Positions 16,992 to 30,900 of a DNA stretch of 64,000 nt are shown in pieces. Within the stretch, counting starts at the first letter, position 1. Each line of letters begins with the position of its first letter. The notes under the pieces were generated by a model that was not told the DNA's origin, ran no database searches, and saw only the letters and a program-made list of their open reading frames with translations. Made by a program: the position numbers and the translations under genes. The DNA comes from Halichondria panicea (lineage: Eukaryota > Porifera > Demospongiae > Suberitida > Halichondriidae), in NCBI RefSeq assembly GCF_963675165.1, contig NC_087385.1, positions 3,534,501 to 3,598,500 on the forward strand. The letters are read 5' to 3'.

Positions 16992-19900
16992 ATGGTGGAG
17001 CCAGCTAATATTAACCCTAAAGCTGAAGACTGCTACTTCTACTTCTATTCAACCTGTACAAAGGTAGGCTACTAGAATGTATGATAGCCTCTACAATATA
17101 AATGCTGCAATGCTAGCCTTATTCGGTCAAAAAATACTAACGAAATGGAAACATGCTCTACAGGGTAACGATTGTCCATTCCGGCACTCTTCTACCGCCC
17201 TTGGCTCTGAGCAAGTGTGTGAGCTGTGGTGTTCTGGAAGCTGCACTAGATCTGTGTGTGCATTCAGGCACTGCGTCTTAGACGTAAGTTTGCTTCATTA
17301 ATACCAGTCACATAATACCAAATGTTATTCAGTCTCACTCATTCTACAGCGTCAGAGATCAAGTATTCCTTGCTACTGGGAGAGTCAGTCCACTGGCTGC
17401 CTCAAGCTGCACTGTCCGTTCAGGCACACCAAATCTCGCCCTAAAATGCCTAACGTTTTTGAAAAAATATCGCAATATAACCTAGGTACCATCAAAGTCA
17501 AGTCACTCAGTGAACTGCGACAGACCAGCCAGAATCCATCCTCCATTGGCAACAAAATACTTCAGGACCCGATAGACTCTGCTGTTACAACTGGCGGCTC
17601 CATGTTTAAGTTGGAAAGAGTGTTGGAGGAAGCTTCTATGCAGGCAAGGGGAATCCAAAAGGACGCTATTTTTCCTTTTCATTCATCAACTGCTGATATC
17701 CAGCAATCACATAAAATGAAAAATGGATGTCCAATCTCTCAAACTCTGATTGAGAAACAATCTGTTTCTTCTTCAAATGTTTTTTCAGCCGAGCGAGTTA
17801 GTTCTTCTGAATCGATTTTTAGTCCGACGTTCAACCCAAACCTTGCAGATCATACAATGATTCCTGAGAATGGTAGTCAAGCAACGTTTTCTTTCAGCAG
17901 TGAGAGTCCGTCACAACAAGGACCAAGTTCTTCCACTGCTTCTGCTAGACAAGGGCTACGAGCGAACAAACCTTCTCAACCCAGTCACACCCGTAAAAAA
18001 ATAAAACCTCAGGCACGACCATTAAATACAGTCGTTATGGCCCCAACAACAGCAAAGTTAGTGTCTCCACTACTTGGTAAACATATAAAGTTAAAACGCT
18101 CATCAAGTCAGAAGCTGAAAGAAGATATGCCTGAACCAAAAAAGGTAAAGTTGAATGTTGTACATAGTTCGTAAGTTCTTTCTTAGTGCACGTGTATTAA
18201 TATTCTGACCTAAAATAGCTTCATCGGTGGCACATGTACTGTATTTGTACCCATTGCCTAGCAACTAAAGTTTTAGAGTGTCAGTCAACAATCCATAGAG
18301 CGCCCCATCTAAGTATCCTAAATTGCGTTTATATGTATACATTGTACCTGCATGTTCTACCATTGGCTACTTTGTTTTTGTAGCCTAAGACATCAGACAA
18401 CAGTAAAACAGCAGCAGACAGACCAATCTCACTCGACTTCAAAGTGAAGTCGCTTGAAGAGATTCGACATGAAAAAAGAAATCAACGCAAGACAGGTATG
18501 CACATCATAGAAATGTACGTACAACAAATGAGTGTGCATATTTAGTGTCTCTGCGCATGTACACTGATTGCAACTCCGCTGAGGTGATACTGACACAATA
18601 GTTTTAGTTGTCTCGAATTTACGCTTATCCCAAGGTAAACGCCTAAGCATGCCAACGCTTGAAATTCAGTTAAGCAATAAAGTCTACATGTAGGTATTAT
18701 ACAACAATGGTAATGCATGGTTAAATTTAATTCATCTGCATCAGAGAAGGTTGTTTTTCTTCATAATATAGCAAACTGCGGAGTTTAGACCAACATAATT
18801 GTGTGGTTTCATCTAGACAGTGCATTGCTCCGTAGGGCGAAAAGTAACTCATTAGTTTGGAATGGCAGGTGTAATTGCAAAATGTCTGGTAGTGTCCTCC
18901 CCTAGCTTAGGGTCGCATCAAGGGCTTATAAAGAGATGGTTGGTGCATCTAATGCATGTGAGTTTGGTAAAATTATAAAGAATAATATAATAATTATTAT
19001 AGGGTCTATGATTATAGTTTAGACCTATACATATGCATTTAAATTAGCAGGTTTCATCTAGACAATGGCTCTAGGTACGGCGAAAAGTAGCTTTTTATTA
19101 GTGGAATGGCAGGCGTAATATGCACGTGTATTATGGTGGTATCCTCCCCCGCAAAGTCGCATATCTTTGGGTAGGAATTTTGGATCAATAATTTCGTACG
19201 TGCGTAGAAAACGTCTGGTGATATCCTCCCCCACGAAATCGTACAGTGGAACCTCCATAAAACAGACATCATTGGGGAACAGCGTTTTGGTCGCTATAGA
19301 GAGGTGGTCTTCCTTGGGAGGTTTCGATTGCCAGCTATGCTCTATAAGTCATTTCTTGGAGCTTTGCTAACTGCTTCTTTAGCTCATACAAGCTTTGAAA
19401 AGGCAAGATACAGCTAGGTTTTCACAATTGTGCAAATCTCAGCAATAATTTTATGCTAATTGGTGTGACTGTCCGTTCTGGGAGGTTCTTTTCCATTGCT
19501 AAAGCTTATAGGAACTGGAAAGCTGCTCGTTATACGGAGTAGAGAGATTGAAATCATTGTAGTTTCAATCTGTACCTGAGCTCTTGGCTGTTATATAGCG
19601 TGTGGTTGCTCTTTGGAAGTGGTCGTTAACGGAGGTTCCACTGTATATCTTTGGGTGTGGGAATATTGGATTAATAATTTCTGCTGTTTCTTTACTGTCA
19701 AAAGCTTGATAAAAAGCTTAAAAAATAGTTGCTGTTTGAATTAGAACAAATCTCAATATATATGTAGCGCTTCAATTAATTATTCTTACATATTAAATTT
19801 TAAGGATGGTTAATGAGCTCCCAGGCCATCCCTATCCAGTCGCCTTTGTCTGTTGAAACCCTGCTTTTTAATAGTGTAGCCTTTACGTTGTTATGCTAGC

Positions 19901-21221
19901 ATGGACACACTAAAAGGTTGAAAAACAAAATTAATACAGTGGAACATAAAACGGACACCATTGGGGGAACAGCCTTTTGGCCGTTATAGAGAGGTGGTCT
20001 TCCTTGGGAGGTTTCGATTGCCAGCTATGTATTTTCTATGAGTCATTTCTTGCTGCAAATGAATCTTGGGGATTTGCTAACTGCTTCTTTAGCTCATACA
20101 AGCTTTGAAAAGGCTGTAGAGACAAGCTACAGCCAGGTTTTCACGATTGTGCAAAATAATGCTATCTCAGCAATAATTTTCTGTTAATTCTGGGTGTGGC
20201 TGTCCGTTCTGGGAGGTTGTTTTCCATTAATTGCTAAAGCTAGGTGGGGACTAGAAAGCTGCTCGTTATACGGAGTAGAGAGGTGGTCGCTCCTGAGAGG
20301 TTGCTTTACGTTGAAGTCATTGTAGTTTCAATCCGGACCTGAGCTCTTGGCAGCGTGTGGTTGCTCTTTGGAGGTGGTCGTTAATGGAGGTTCCACTGTA
20401 GCTATTAAATTGAACCAACCACAAAAATAATTAGTACTTGTACGTATATAGCTAAAAAGTTACTGCTTGCAAACTTCCAGGTCTGTAACCAGGCAATCAA
20501 GTATTGACCTTAAGTGCTAATATGCAGTGGGCCTTTGCCTGCCACACACATTTTCAAACACTCTCTTTTTCTTCTAACTGCCTCCATTTTACTGGCTTAA
20601 TAAAAGATTGTCTGCACAATCAATATACGATTATACACACACACAGAACCGAAGAAGGAACGGTTACACGGCGTTGATGTTCCCAAAGAAGAATTTAATG
20701 GCACTATCAAGAATTCCAATCCTACAGCCACCACCAAAAGACTAGTGCGCATTAAAAGAAAGCCGCCTGTTTCTCAAGTACAAAGCATTAATCAGAAAGC
20801 AACTGAAGGAAACCCCAAAAAGAGTTGGCTTAATTCCGTACCCAACATATCACAGCTACAGAATCCAAGTATAAAGTCAACAGAACGTTCTGACCACACT
20901 AAAACAACAACAAAAACCATGGCAGGACTGGTTGCTCTGGACTCAGATGACCATACGAGCTCAATGATCGACTGTAAAGAGATTGACACATTTGGAACTC
21001 ATTCTGGAATTTACGGGGCAAGCCCCCAAGTTGAGTCTATCGTTAAAAACAGTGCACTGTGCTGTGATGATGACTCCAATCACGATGAATCTCTTCTGGC
21101 CGAGATGGCAATGTTAGAGCAAGAACTGACTGTAGATCAAACCCAAGTAGAGAGCAGTTCACTTATGGACAGCAGAGACAATGATGACCTCATGCTGGAA
21201 ATGGAAGAATTTATGTCGTAG
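16992..21221 (+). CDS. ZC3H11A: CCCH zinc-finger protein 11A-like (mRNA export factor)
   Basis: Five exons: 16992-17063, 17164-17283, 17350-18144, 18384-18495 and 20647-21221 (stop), about 557 residues. The N-terminus has three CCCH fingers in the ZC3H11A layout: DCYFYFYSTCTKG..CPFRH, VCELW..C..CAFRH and PCYWESQSTGC..CPFRH. Later KVKSLSEL and KVKSLEEIRHEK match the repeated V-K-T-L-E-E-I motif of the family. The acidic C-terminus LMLEMEEFMS matches the vertebrate tail. ZC3H11A associates with the TREX mRNA export complex in the nucleus. The third exon donor was taken at 18145 because the later GTAAGT at 18174 would bring in a stop. The 2.15 kb last intron holds two copies of one inverted-repeat element. 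Vertebrate proteins are longer (about 800 residues). Confidence 0.9.
18805..19149. repeat. Direct repeat of about 100 bp
   Basis: GTTTCATCTAGACA at 18805 and 19051 both lead into GGCGAAAAGTA, then GGAATGGCAGG and finally TCCTCCCC. Two diverged copies about 245 bp apart in the last ZC3H11A-like intron. Confidence 0.65.
19242..19645. mobile_element. MITE-like element family C, copy 1
   Basis: The left end TACAGTGGAACCTCCATAAA mirrors the right end GGAGGTTCCACTGTA. The interior GAGAGGTGGTCTTCCTTGGG is almost identical to copy 2 at 19935-20400. About 400 bp, no ORF of note. Confidence 0.8.
19935..20400. mobile_element. MITE-like element family C, copy 2
   Basis: It starts TACAGTGGAACATAAAACGG and ends GTTAATGGAGGTTCCACTGTA. 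It is co-linear with copy 1 (19242-19645), with small insertions such as an extra segment around 20275-20310. Confidence 0.8.
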
Positions 21222-21903
21222 ATGCAGTGACTTTACTGTGTATATATGAAGACGTGATTATTTTTCATACTTACATTCTACATGAAGATAATTTGTGATG
21301 TTTTTGCTCTAACAAAACATCCAAGAATTCAAAGTTTGATGGGTGCATGATCATAGAGTAATACTGGAATTTGCATTATATAATTAATTCACAGCTCAGT
21401 CCATGCAGAGAAAGTTATAACAAGTTGCATGATCTGGATCAACGTCCACTGCACTGGGAAACTTAGAACCTTTTTACATGCAGTGAGGATGATATATATG
21501 AAGATGCATCTTAATTAGATGATCATGCACACCTCACACATATAGCATCTTATAACATGCACAAGAAATACATATTTGGTCCACTGAAATATTTGCCCTC
21601 CTCTCCAGACCAGTAATGAAAGCATAATAAATCTATTTCGATAAATCTGGGCAGAATAAATATACATCCTCAATGCATGACAACATTTGCACCCTCATTA
21701 ACTTAATATTGCACCAAATATAATTATGGGTGGTTCTATTTAACTGCTCTGTGTCACAAATCACAAATGATGAGTTATGCATACTCTCTACTTTGTTGAG
21801 ATTTTGATGATCAATGTGACAGTATTATATCTATAATTATATCATGCAGCACAAGAATTAGTGCAAAAGTAATAAGAGGCACTAATATTAACGAACATCT
21901 CAG
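21222..21903. other. Convergent 3' region between ZC3H11A-like and WDHD1
   Basis: An AATAAA at 21626-21631 could be the polyadenylation signal of the ZC3H11A-like gene, about 400 bp after its stop. No coding exon was seen. Confidence 0.45.
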
Positions 21904-24900
21904 TTATTTGTAGGCAAATGATAACAATTTCTCTTTAGTAGTCACTACAGCTTTTTCTTCATCATTACAATCTACATGACTCTCAGAGTCCATTGACATT
22001 TCATCAGTCACAGTTTCCTCAGATGTAGGGGTAGAAGTGGTGACAGCAGGTGCAATTGAATGGTCACCAGTCATGCTTGTGGTTATGAAAGATCCTTTCA
22101 AACTACTTTGAACCTAATATTGGTGACAACAAAATGAAACATAACATATCATAAAACACGGGAACTAATTGGTGCAACTTGCAACTTAGTAATTTTCGTG
22201 GGATAAAAATTTGTGGAACTTGATCAGCAGTGATTTCGTGAGTAAAAAGTTTGTTTGCTTCATTACGTGCACTGCATTGCATGCCTTCCAGTAAACTAAA
22301 ATTTGTCGAGGTCAGCTTGCCCACGAAAATAATGAATTTTTATCCCCATAAAAATTACCTGCTATACGGTATACAATGTAGTATGTATTGAAAACCTACT
22401 GTTGATTTCTTTGAAGCAACTGTTAACTTGTTCTTTTTAGCTGTGTGTGAAGGCCGGGTACATACATAATTACTACTACTCTGTAGGATTATAGAGTATA
22501 TACATGCATAGTACCAAGTGTGTATTGACCATTTACTAGCTACATAATTATAGCTACGAGTATATAGTACTAGCTGTAGTTATGTCTTAATTCTAAAACA
22601 GATGCATAGTCAAGTACTTGAATTGATGGTCATGTGCATCAATCATGCGTGCATGCTCATTTACATGCCCACATGCCTTAAAATTGATGTGATGAGTAAC
22701 TACTAATCTGCTTTTCCTGGCCTTATGAACATACCTGCTGGTCTTACTTTACTCTTATCCCTACTCTTGCCACTTTTACTTGTCTTCTTTTGCTGGTTTT
22801 CAGTCATCCTAGTGTTGATATTGTCCAAAAAACCGGCCTTCCTATCCAGCTGTACCTTTCTACTGGCCATCTGCAATGAGAAGGAGGAGGAGAATGTGTA
22901 AGAGGATGAAAGTGCAAGTACATTGAATATCATCATTGGGTAATAATTATGCTATTACTTTAAATGGGTTATGCCTCTTCTCACTCTCTGGCGTAATGAA
23001 TGATACTGTGTGAGTGGGGGAACTTTCCACATCCACATCACTCGCGGCCTCATCTTCTACAACATCCACTTCTGCATCACTCTGAGAATTATCAGAAAAC
23101 AATTCCTTCGTGGTATTGACCGTCTGGCCATTTTCATTTCCCAAATCATCCTCACTTTTCTTTCTGGTGTCTTTGTTTGAAAACTTAGATGCAGTCTTTC
23201 TACATGTATTTTTCTTAGATATCTCAGCAGGTGCCCTAATTCTTTGTTCGAGTTTTTCACTCCTATTTCGTGCATAATCAAGATCATTTTTGACACGGTT
23301 TTGATCAGTACCGTTGCTAAATTGACTAATCAAGTCGTTGCCTTCGTCTTCGTCACTGTCAAATTCAGCAGTCACGGATTTATGCTGAATGAGTTCACTG
23401 ATCTGCCTAGCTAGTCGCAGGTGCTGAGTCCTAGAGGCATACGTCAGGGCTAGGTTCATCTAGAGAAGAACAGAATTAATGGACAGTAAGCACTTTCAAA
23501 AATAAATACTGATATGACTGTACAGCTAGGCAACAACGAGTCGTAAAACCTTGGGTTTAAAGTTCATATATTATTGTATGCATGATATACATGTAGTCTA
23601 TATGTAGAGTAGATAACACAACTTACAGAGTGCTCATCTGGCAGCATTGTGGCTATCTCAAAAGCTCTATACTCCCTGTCTGACTTGCAGGAAAGCTGAG
23701 ACAGAAAGATGGTTAAAGAAAGAACAGATTGCAAGCACTCTTATAAAGGCATCATGCAAATGAACAACAAAAACATAGCAGTGCATGCCATTGCAGGCTA
23801 TCACATAGAGTCAAAATGAATAACATGCACAACAAAAAATGAATGGCAGCTGGCGGCTGTCAGTATACTTACTGCAAAAAGTTTCATGAGTTGCTGAATA
23901 GTTTCTGTGCGCTCGTGAGAGAAGGAGGAAGGAGGTTTTATCACGGTCATCTGAATACACGCATCCTGCATGTTTGTATACAAACATGGACATTATGATA
24001 ACCCAAGTTACTGAACACATTACCAATTTACCATACACAAGACTGAAGTAGACCACTAACCCTTGGCGGTTCTACATAGCATACCATTATAGCAGGTATA
24101 TTTCGAGGGTATAACATTTTGCGGATAATAGCAGCATTTTTGCAGTATGCATGCATGCGATATTAAATTCATGGGTATAAGTTTTCGCGGTACATGCTTA
24201 ATCAGTGAAAACCGCGAACATTTACACCCGCGAAATATACCCGCTATACGGTGATACAATACAATATGAAAGCATGAAGTAGTAGCTGGAACTTCGATTA
24301 TCTGGACACCTTGCGCATGGTTTCAGAGGCAGGCCGGATAACTGAATATGCCGGATAATTGAATGGATAAACCACACCTTGATCCACCCACTTTATTGAT
24401 AAACAGTAGCGCCACATGGTTGTCTGCACATGTGCAGAAGATAAGCAGGCTTGTCTCCATAGTAACAGCTATAATTTGCATGCGCATTTAAGGGACACAT
24501 CCATTTTCTGAATGGAAGTTGCCAAGCCGGATAATCGAGGTTCTGGATAATAGAGGGCCGGATAATCGAGGTTCTACTGTATCGGCATGCATGAAAGTAA
24601 CTAACAAGGGCAAAAATTAAACCAAAATACTACTTAAGAAGCATGCTAAAATCTAACATTTTGTTTTGCTGATGTAAACGCTATGGTTTTAATAGGGCTC
24701 CTGGCTGACATGCTATATAGCAAAGAATCTTAGAGTCTTCTCATAAAAAAATAGAGCTCCACGTGGCTATAGTGTGCATGTGTGCAGTGCCTTGATAAAG
24801 TGTTTGACAAAATCAATCCTGATAAAAGTGAAGAACCTGTGATGTTAAAGCTATCCATGCATGCAAACATAGCGCTTTGGCAGCCATGCAGAGACAAACA

Positions 24901-27900
24901 GCCAGACAAACACACTGGCAGACTTTGACTGCACACTAACACCTAAAATTGACTTGAGTACTAGGCACTAATACTATTGTAGAGATAATTATAATAATTA
25001 TTATGCAAACATGATCCCCACCTCCAGTTGAGTTTTCTCAGTGTTGACCTCACACAGTGGTAGTTTTAGTGAGAGAGTGCTCATCACAGGCTTGGGGTGT
25101 ACTGGAGGGTAGTTGAGACCCTTGCAAAGGATGGCCCTGCATGGGTACGTACAGTACGTATATACATGTGAGTGTGTATCTCAGTCACAGGAAATGGATA
25201 TGTATACAATTACATCGGTATGGTTGGCTTTATATTTAAAGTAGCCAGAGAGACACATAAAGTTGCCTTCAGTCTCCAATGACCGTGCAACACCAGCTAG
25301 AAGTCTACATAGAAATTTCATTGTCAATACGCTGCGCCAAGTCAGCAAAAAGTAGTGCACAACGATCGTGTCCTCCCTCCTCTGCTGTAAACCCTAATGC
25401 CTAATCACCCACATCAGTGTAACGATAATATCAACTATGCATGAGAGGGTGCAGTGTTGCCAGTGCATGTGTACAAATAACAAACCACAAATTCAATTTA
25501 ATCATCCACAAATTATACAACAACACGAGAATTATGACACTCTACGTGAAGTATTCTAAGTGTCACTCAGTAGGATTTTTCAACACTACCGTAGAAACGG
25601 GATTATTAGCACTTGCTCGATTATAAGCGGATCTTTATTTTAAGCACATGCTGAACTGCAGGTTTTTTAATTGTACTCGAATTGAAGTGCTTTTTCAATT
25701 ATGCGAAGGATTTAGTGAAATTTTACAGCTAACTTTGTTTATCTGTGTTAAATGGTTCTGAGCTACATGTAAGTGTCTACAGTAAATAACAGTCTAGTAA
25801 TGTTGCCTCATTGTCATTGCCAACAACAGTGCCGTAGAAATTGAATTATTAGCGCATGCGCTCATGGGGTCCATAGCAGAGCTCTATACGCTTATATTCG
25901 AGAATGTGCTAGCTATAAAGTGAGTGAGCTAGGCAAGCAGGCTACCCTAACTAGATCTATGTCATGCTATATTATGTTACAGTTCATTGTACAAGATTTA
26001 AATTCATATTGCAGATACACATGTACATGTACTCAAGCCATCAAGTCTCTAGAAAGTGCAGGTTTCAGACATTTCAGACGTTTCAGACAATCATAATTAT
26101 ATAGATCGCTTACATGTATTTACCAACTATTAACCAGCGTCAGGTTACAGCTAGTGCTCTACAATTCTTTACATTTACGCACATACCTTAACTCATCAGG
26201 GTTATGTGTCATGCCTACTATGAAGTAGTGATCACTCTTGCTGCCCAGCTGCTTGTTCGTATCAAGGACTGGTACCCAAGACGACTTCCCGTAGCAACTA
26301 GACAGAATACGAACCATCCCTTTAGAATCATAACTCAAGAACACTCCTTCCTCAGAAAACCTGACAGAAGAGTAAATGCAGCGCATTAAAATCATAGTGT
26401 ACTGTTGTTAACACTGAATAGGTACATTACCAGCTGACCTACAATGTATATAAAGTGCTCTCATAAGTACATGGACACATTGCCCCACCCCACTGATATC
26501 ACCAACCCATTCCTTGGCTTTATATTTGACTTAGATTTGTAAGCAGTAGACTATACATCATAAATATAAAACTATGCCACCTGCGTTAGTGTAAGATTTG
26601 AAGAATAATACTAGAGTAAGGAACCATACCCGATCCATTCCAATGTAGCACTGTGAGACAGGGGGAGGGAGTGAGGAGGATGGAGCTCTTTCTTGCGCTG
26701 AACATCTAACACCCACACTGTCAAACTAAACACACCAGATGTCCCTATGGCAATGTAATGTGCAGCTACTGAATGGTACATTACAGTAGCATGCAATACT
26801 CATCCCTATACAGCTATATCATTTCACTTGTATAACACGCCTGCTAAATTTAACTCCATCATACACTCACTACATGCAACTCTAACCAACCTAGTCCAGT
26901 TTGATAGACAATTGCCAGTCTGCTCCCCCACCCCGCCACTGTCACCACTGGGCCTGGCAAACTGAGCACCTCCCGTTGGACACCGCCAACTGTGAACAGC
27001 CTCAACATCAGCTTGTTAGTTGCTATGGCAATCCAGGTGTCACCAATCGTGATGGAGAGAATGCTTTCTTTCGGAGGAAGACTAATGGTCCACTCCTTAT
27101 TAGAGTCCCAGGAGCTGAAGTGGGTACATTGCAGCTGGCTGTAGAGAGTGATTGTGTTTAATTACCGTATTCTACCTAGAGTACGCCCACTCCCACTATC
27201 GAGTGAAAGTTCCTGTATATACATGTAGTAGGCTATAATTTGCTCCAAAATACACCCACCAGCAGAAAGTGATGCAATACATTCACCTAGCTCCGATCGG
27301 GGTTTGGTATGAGTGATCCTATGTTACAGAGGTGAATCAGATTGTAAAGGATGTTAGAAAAGCCGTTTTGTCTAAGTGGACGTATATTCAAGACAAACTT
27401 ACCGTTTTTCAAAAATAAGCCCATCCCACCTAGAGCTGCTGCGTAGCATGCAATTTGAGTGGGTTATTGTCCAAATAGGCGTCAAAGTGTTAAATAAAAC
27501 ACCGTAGATGCAAAATGCTCGTGAAACGTCTCACAATTTAGTTTAAGTACATAATTATACATTCACATTGAGCAAGATCCTGATACAACTAACCTTGGCT
27601 GGTCGTCTGCTTTCTCACAGGCGAGCACCAGAGCCCTCTCACTAAGGGCGGCCATGTTGTAGCCAGAGTAGTTTGCCAGTGAGAAGGAGTGGTGAGTTCC
27701 TGTGTTGTGAAAGTCCACCTCCACCATTGATGTGCTCTCGTCACTATGGCAACGAATCACACCCACAAGGTTGTACACCTACAGGTACGTACAGATATTG
27801 AAATAGTACAGTGTGCATGCAGATCTAATGAAAGCACCGCGGGTGCTGATGCCTCGGTGGAGATGTCAAAGCTACACAACATAAAGCTACTAATAGCTTT

Positions 27901-30900
27901 TATACACACACTACCAGTTAATAAGCGCACTTGGTTAATAAGCGCACATCAACTAATAGGCGCATACTAGTTAGTAGACCAAGAGCCTTGATAGAAGGTG
28001 CATGGTTTCCTGCAGAGTTCTCTGCCCAACAACTGGTCTCCACACTTTTTCTTATAGATGTTAAGTCTCTTTTTCACTACCGGTAGTTTGTGTTACTGCT
28101 GTCCAGATATGACTATAGACCTCTTGCAGACAAACAATCGAGCTAGCTAACTAATGGAGATTTGCTTCATTGAAACGTCATGGGTGTGGTTAATTGTTAT
28201 GGGCGTGGTTAATCTCTATAAGCGCATCCGGATAATAAGGCACATAGAGGCCTAGCTGCTCTTTTCCCTATAAGCGCATGCACTTACTAACCAGATTATA
28301 TGGTATAATTATCATGTTTTTGCATTAATTAATTTTGCTGTGTGCAAACTCGGTAATGATCGACCATGATTGTTGTTAAAAACAATCGATACCAAAACTT
28401 CAAGTCTAAAATTAATGATGGCTACATCAGCAGAGCCTTGCAGCTCTCTTCTGACTATTACAGCTACCAATAGCTAGCGTTCTAGTGCAGAGCTAACTAC
28501 TAAGTAGAGTAGCAACACTCAGTGATCAAGTTTTGCTATGCACTCTTCTGAAAAGGCTGCAATGGCATTCCAAGTAAGCAAAACTAGGCATAACTCAAGA
28601 ACAAAGCATTATTTTGCAAATCCCAAAATTAAAAATCCATGACTAGAAGCCTATACAGTAGAACCTCGATTATCCGGACACCTCGGTTCCAGAAGCAGAC
28701 TGGATAAGTGAATGCCGGATAATCAAATATATAAACCACACCTTGATCCACTCACTTTATTGATAAACAGCAGTGCCACATGGTTGTCTGCGCATGCGCA
28801 GAAGATAAGCAGGAATGTCTCCATGGTAACAGCTGCAACGCGCATGCGCATTTGAGGGACACGCCCATTTTCTGTATTATTTAATCTGATAAAAAGAAAA
28901 CTGCCAAGCCAGATAATCGAGGTTCTACTGTAGAAACTCTTACTTGCACTTCATTGATCCTTGAGCAGCTGTAACAGTCTATACACAGACAGATCGACAC
29001 ACACACACACACTACCGTATACCTCGCTTGCGCATATGCGCATGCGCACCGAGCGAGGCATAACAAGATGTATGAACTTGTAGTAGCCTCATTCCCAGGC
29101 CGTTTTTCTCTAATGGAACACCAGGTCGATTAAAAAAAATCGGCCTGGGGAGGCTAGTACTTGTAACTACTACATGTAAATGCACTTTTACCATGAATCT
29201 GTGCTGGAGGTGATCAGGGGTAGAGGAGGGCTGCAGTGGACTCTGGAGTACCTGGACCAACTTTTCATTGAACTCCATAACTTTCCTCGGCAAAGAAGTA
29301 ATCTGATTGGCCATTTCCCGATCTACAGACTCCCTTATACCCGACTGGAAGCTTGATCCATCATCAAACAAATCAGATGGGGCAGGTGTGCCTTCGTTGC
29401 TTTGCATCCGTCGTCTTTTACGTGATTGGACCATACTGTCGTCGTCATCACCACGGGCATTCAGTTTGATGGCATTGGAGCTCCCTATGTCCAGATCAGC
29501 ATCATCGAAATCATCAAAAATGTCATCAGGCGGAATTCCCTGTGTAAATGTACAATCAGGTACATGTACATCATGTATGTCATGCAAATCATACAGTGCA
29601 CGTGTGACTACAGTACCTCCATGAGGAGACTGTCATCAGCCAGAGTGTCGGTGACAGCTGCCACCCCATTAGATTTCTGGTTGCTTGGATACGCATCCTC
29701 AAATACTCCAATGTAACCCTCACTGTCTCCGAACAAGACCTTAAAATGTACATATACATGTACAGTCATTTTATACAAATCAGATTGCATCTAGCACTAC
29801 ATGTCGAAATCAAAGCTCCTCTGACTGATCGAAATCCATAAGCAGCAATCCATGGTGGGTGCTATACTTATAGCCTTGATTACATTGTGATATTACATTT
29901 TGTGCGGTTTGGAATCGAGATTAGGTGCTACAGTGCAATATACAGCACACTACACACTACTACAGCAGGTGACTGCCAGGCACATACTCACACATGTACA
30001 TCCAGTTTGGAGCATCAGCTCTAATTTTACTGACAGCTAGTCTACCTTTTTTCCATCCTGTGCACCATGTCCTCTAGGGTCCCATTCCATTGAAGTGATT
30101 CCAATACTACTCTCGTTTTTCATTTTAGAATACGCCAACCTTGAATTCACATCCCATAAGCACACTGCTCCGTCAGCACCCCCTGAGGCTAGGTACGCCC
30201 CACAAGGCGACCAGCTTACCACGTTGACAGGCTGGAAAGTACAATTGTAATACCAGCATGCATAACATTGGGATAAAAATGAGGTACATGCATGTACCAT
30301 CGTGTATACCAAATTGTAAACGTTCTCAAATCTTCTACTAATGATTGGATGGTGTAAATCTAAATGTACACGAGAACTTACTTCCTTGTGATGATTGTCA
30401 TCAAGTGAGAACATGCACTTCCATGACAACCGATCATACAGCTTGATTTCTGACCCAACTGGAACAGCAATCATCTAGAGCAAACATTTAAAGAACAAAG
30501 TACGGATACAACGTCCCACGAGCAATTAATATCCACACTCAGTGTAAAAGCACTCGGCACAGCAAAAATACACAACCTACATGTACACCGTCTATTCCAC
30601 CCAAGCACATGGTCAATGTTAGAGTATACAATGCACACCTTGCCATCAGTAGGTCTCCATGAGAGTACAACCAAACTCCTGGCTGAGTTCACAGAATTGG
30701 ATTTGTGCAAGACTGGGAGAGTTTCTACACACTCCTAATACATGTAGCAGGAGGAATAAATGTCGATGAATTCGAAAACAAAAATAGTACAAGCAGTGTG
30801 TTAAGCTACTAAGCCGCCATCAACCAATAAATGAAATTTTTTTTACAAGCACAGTACCATTAAAACTGTGTTTCAGCAGTGCAGTGTTGAATGTTCTAGC

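Noticed and set aside
18145-18176. Later GTAAGT donor for the third ZC3H11A-like exon
   Set aside because: Using it shifts the next exon into a frame with stops; the donor at 18145 keeps the VKSLEEI motif in frame.
29307-29624. 105-codon plus-strand ORF
   Set aside because: It is antisense to a WDHD1 exon whose frame matches the family and keeps phase with its neighbours.
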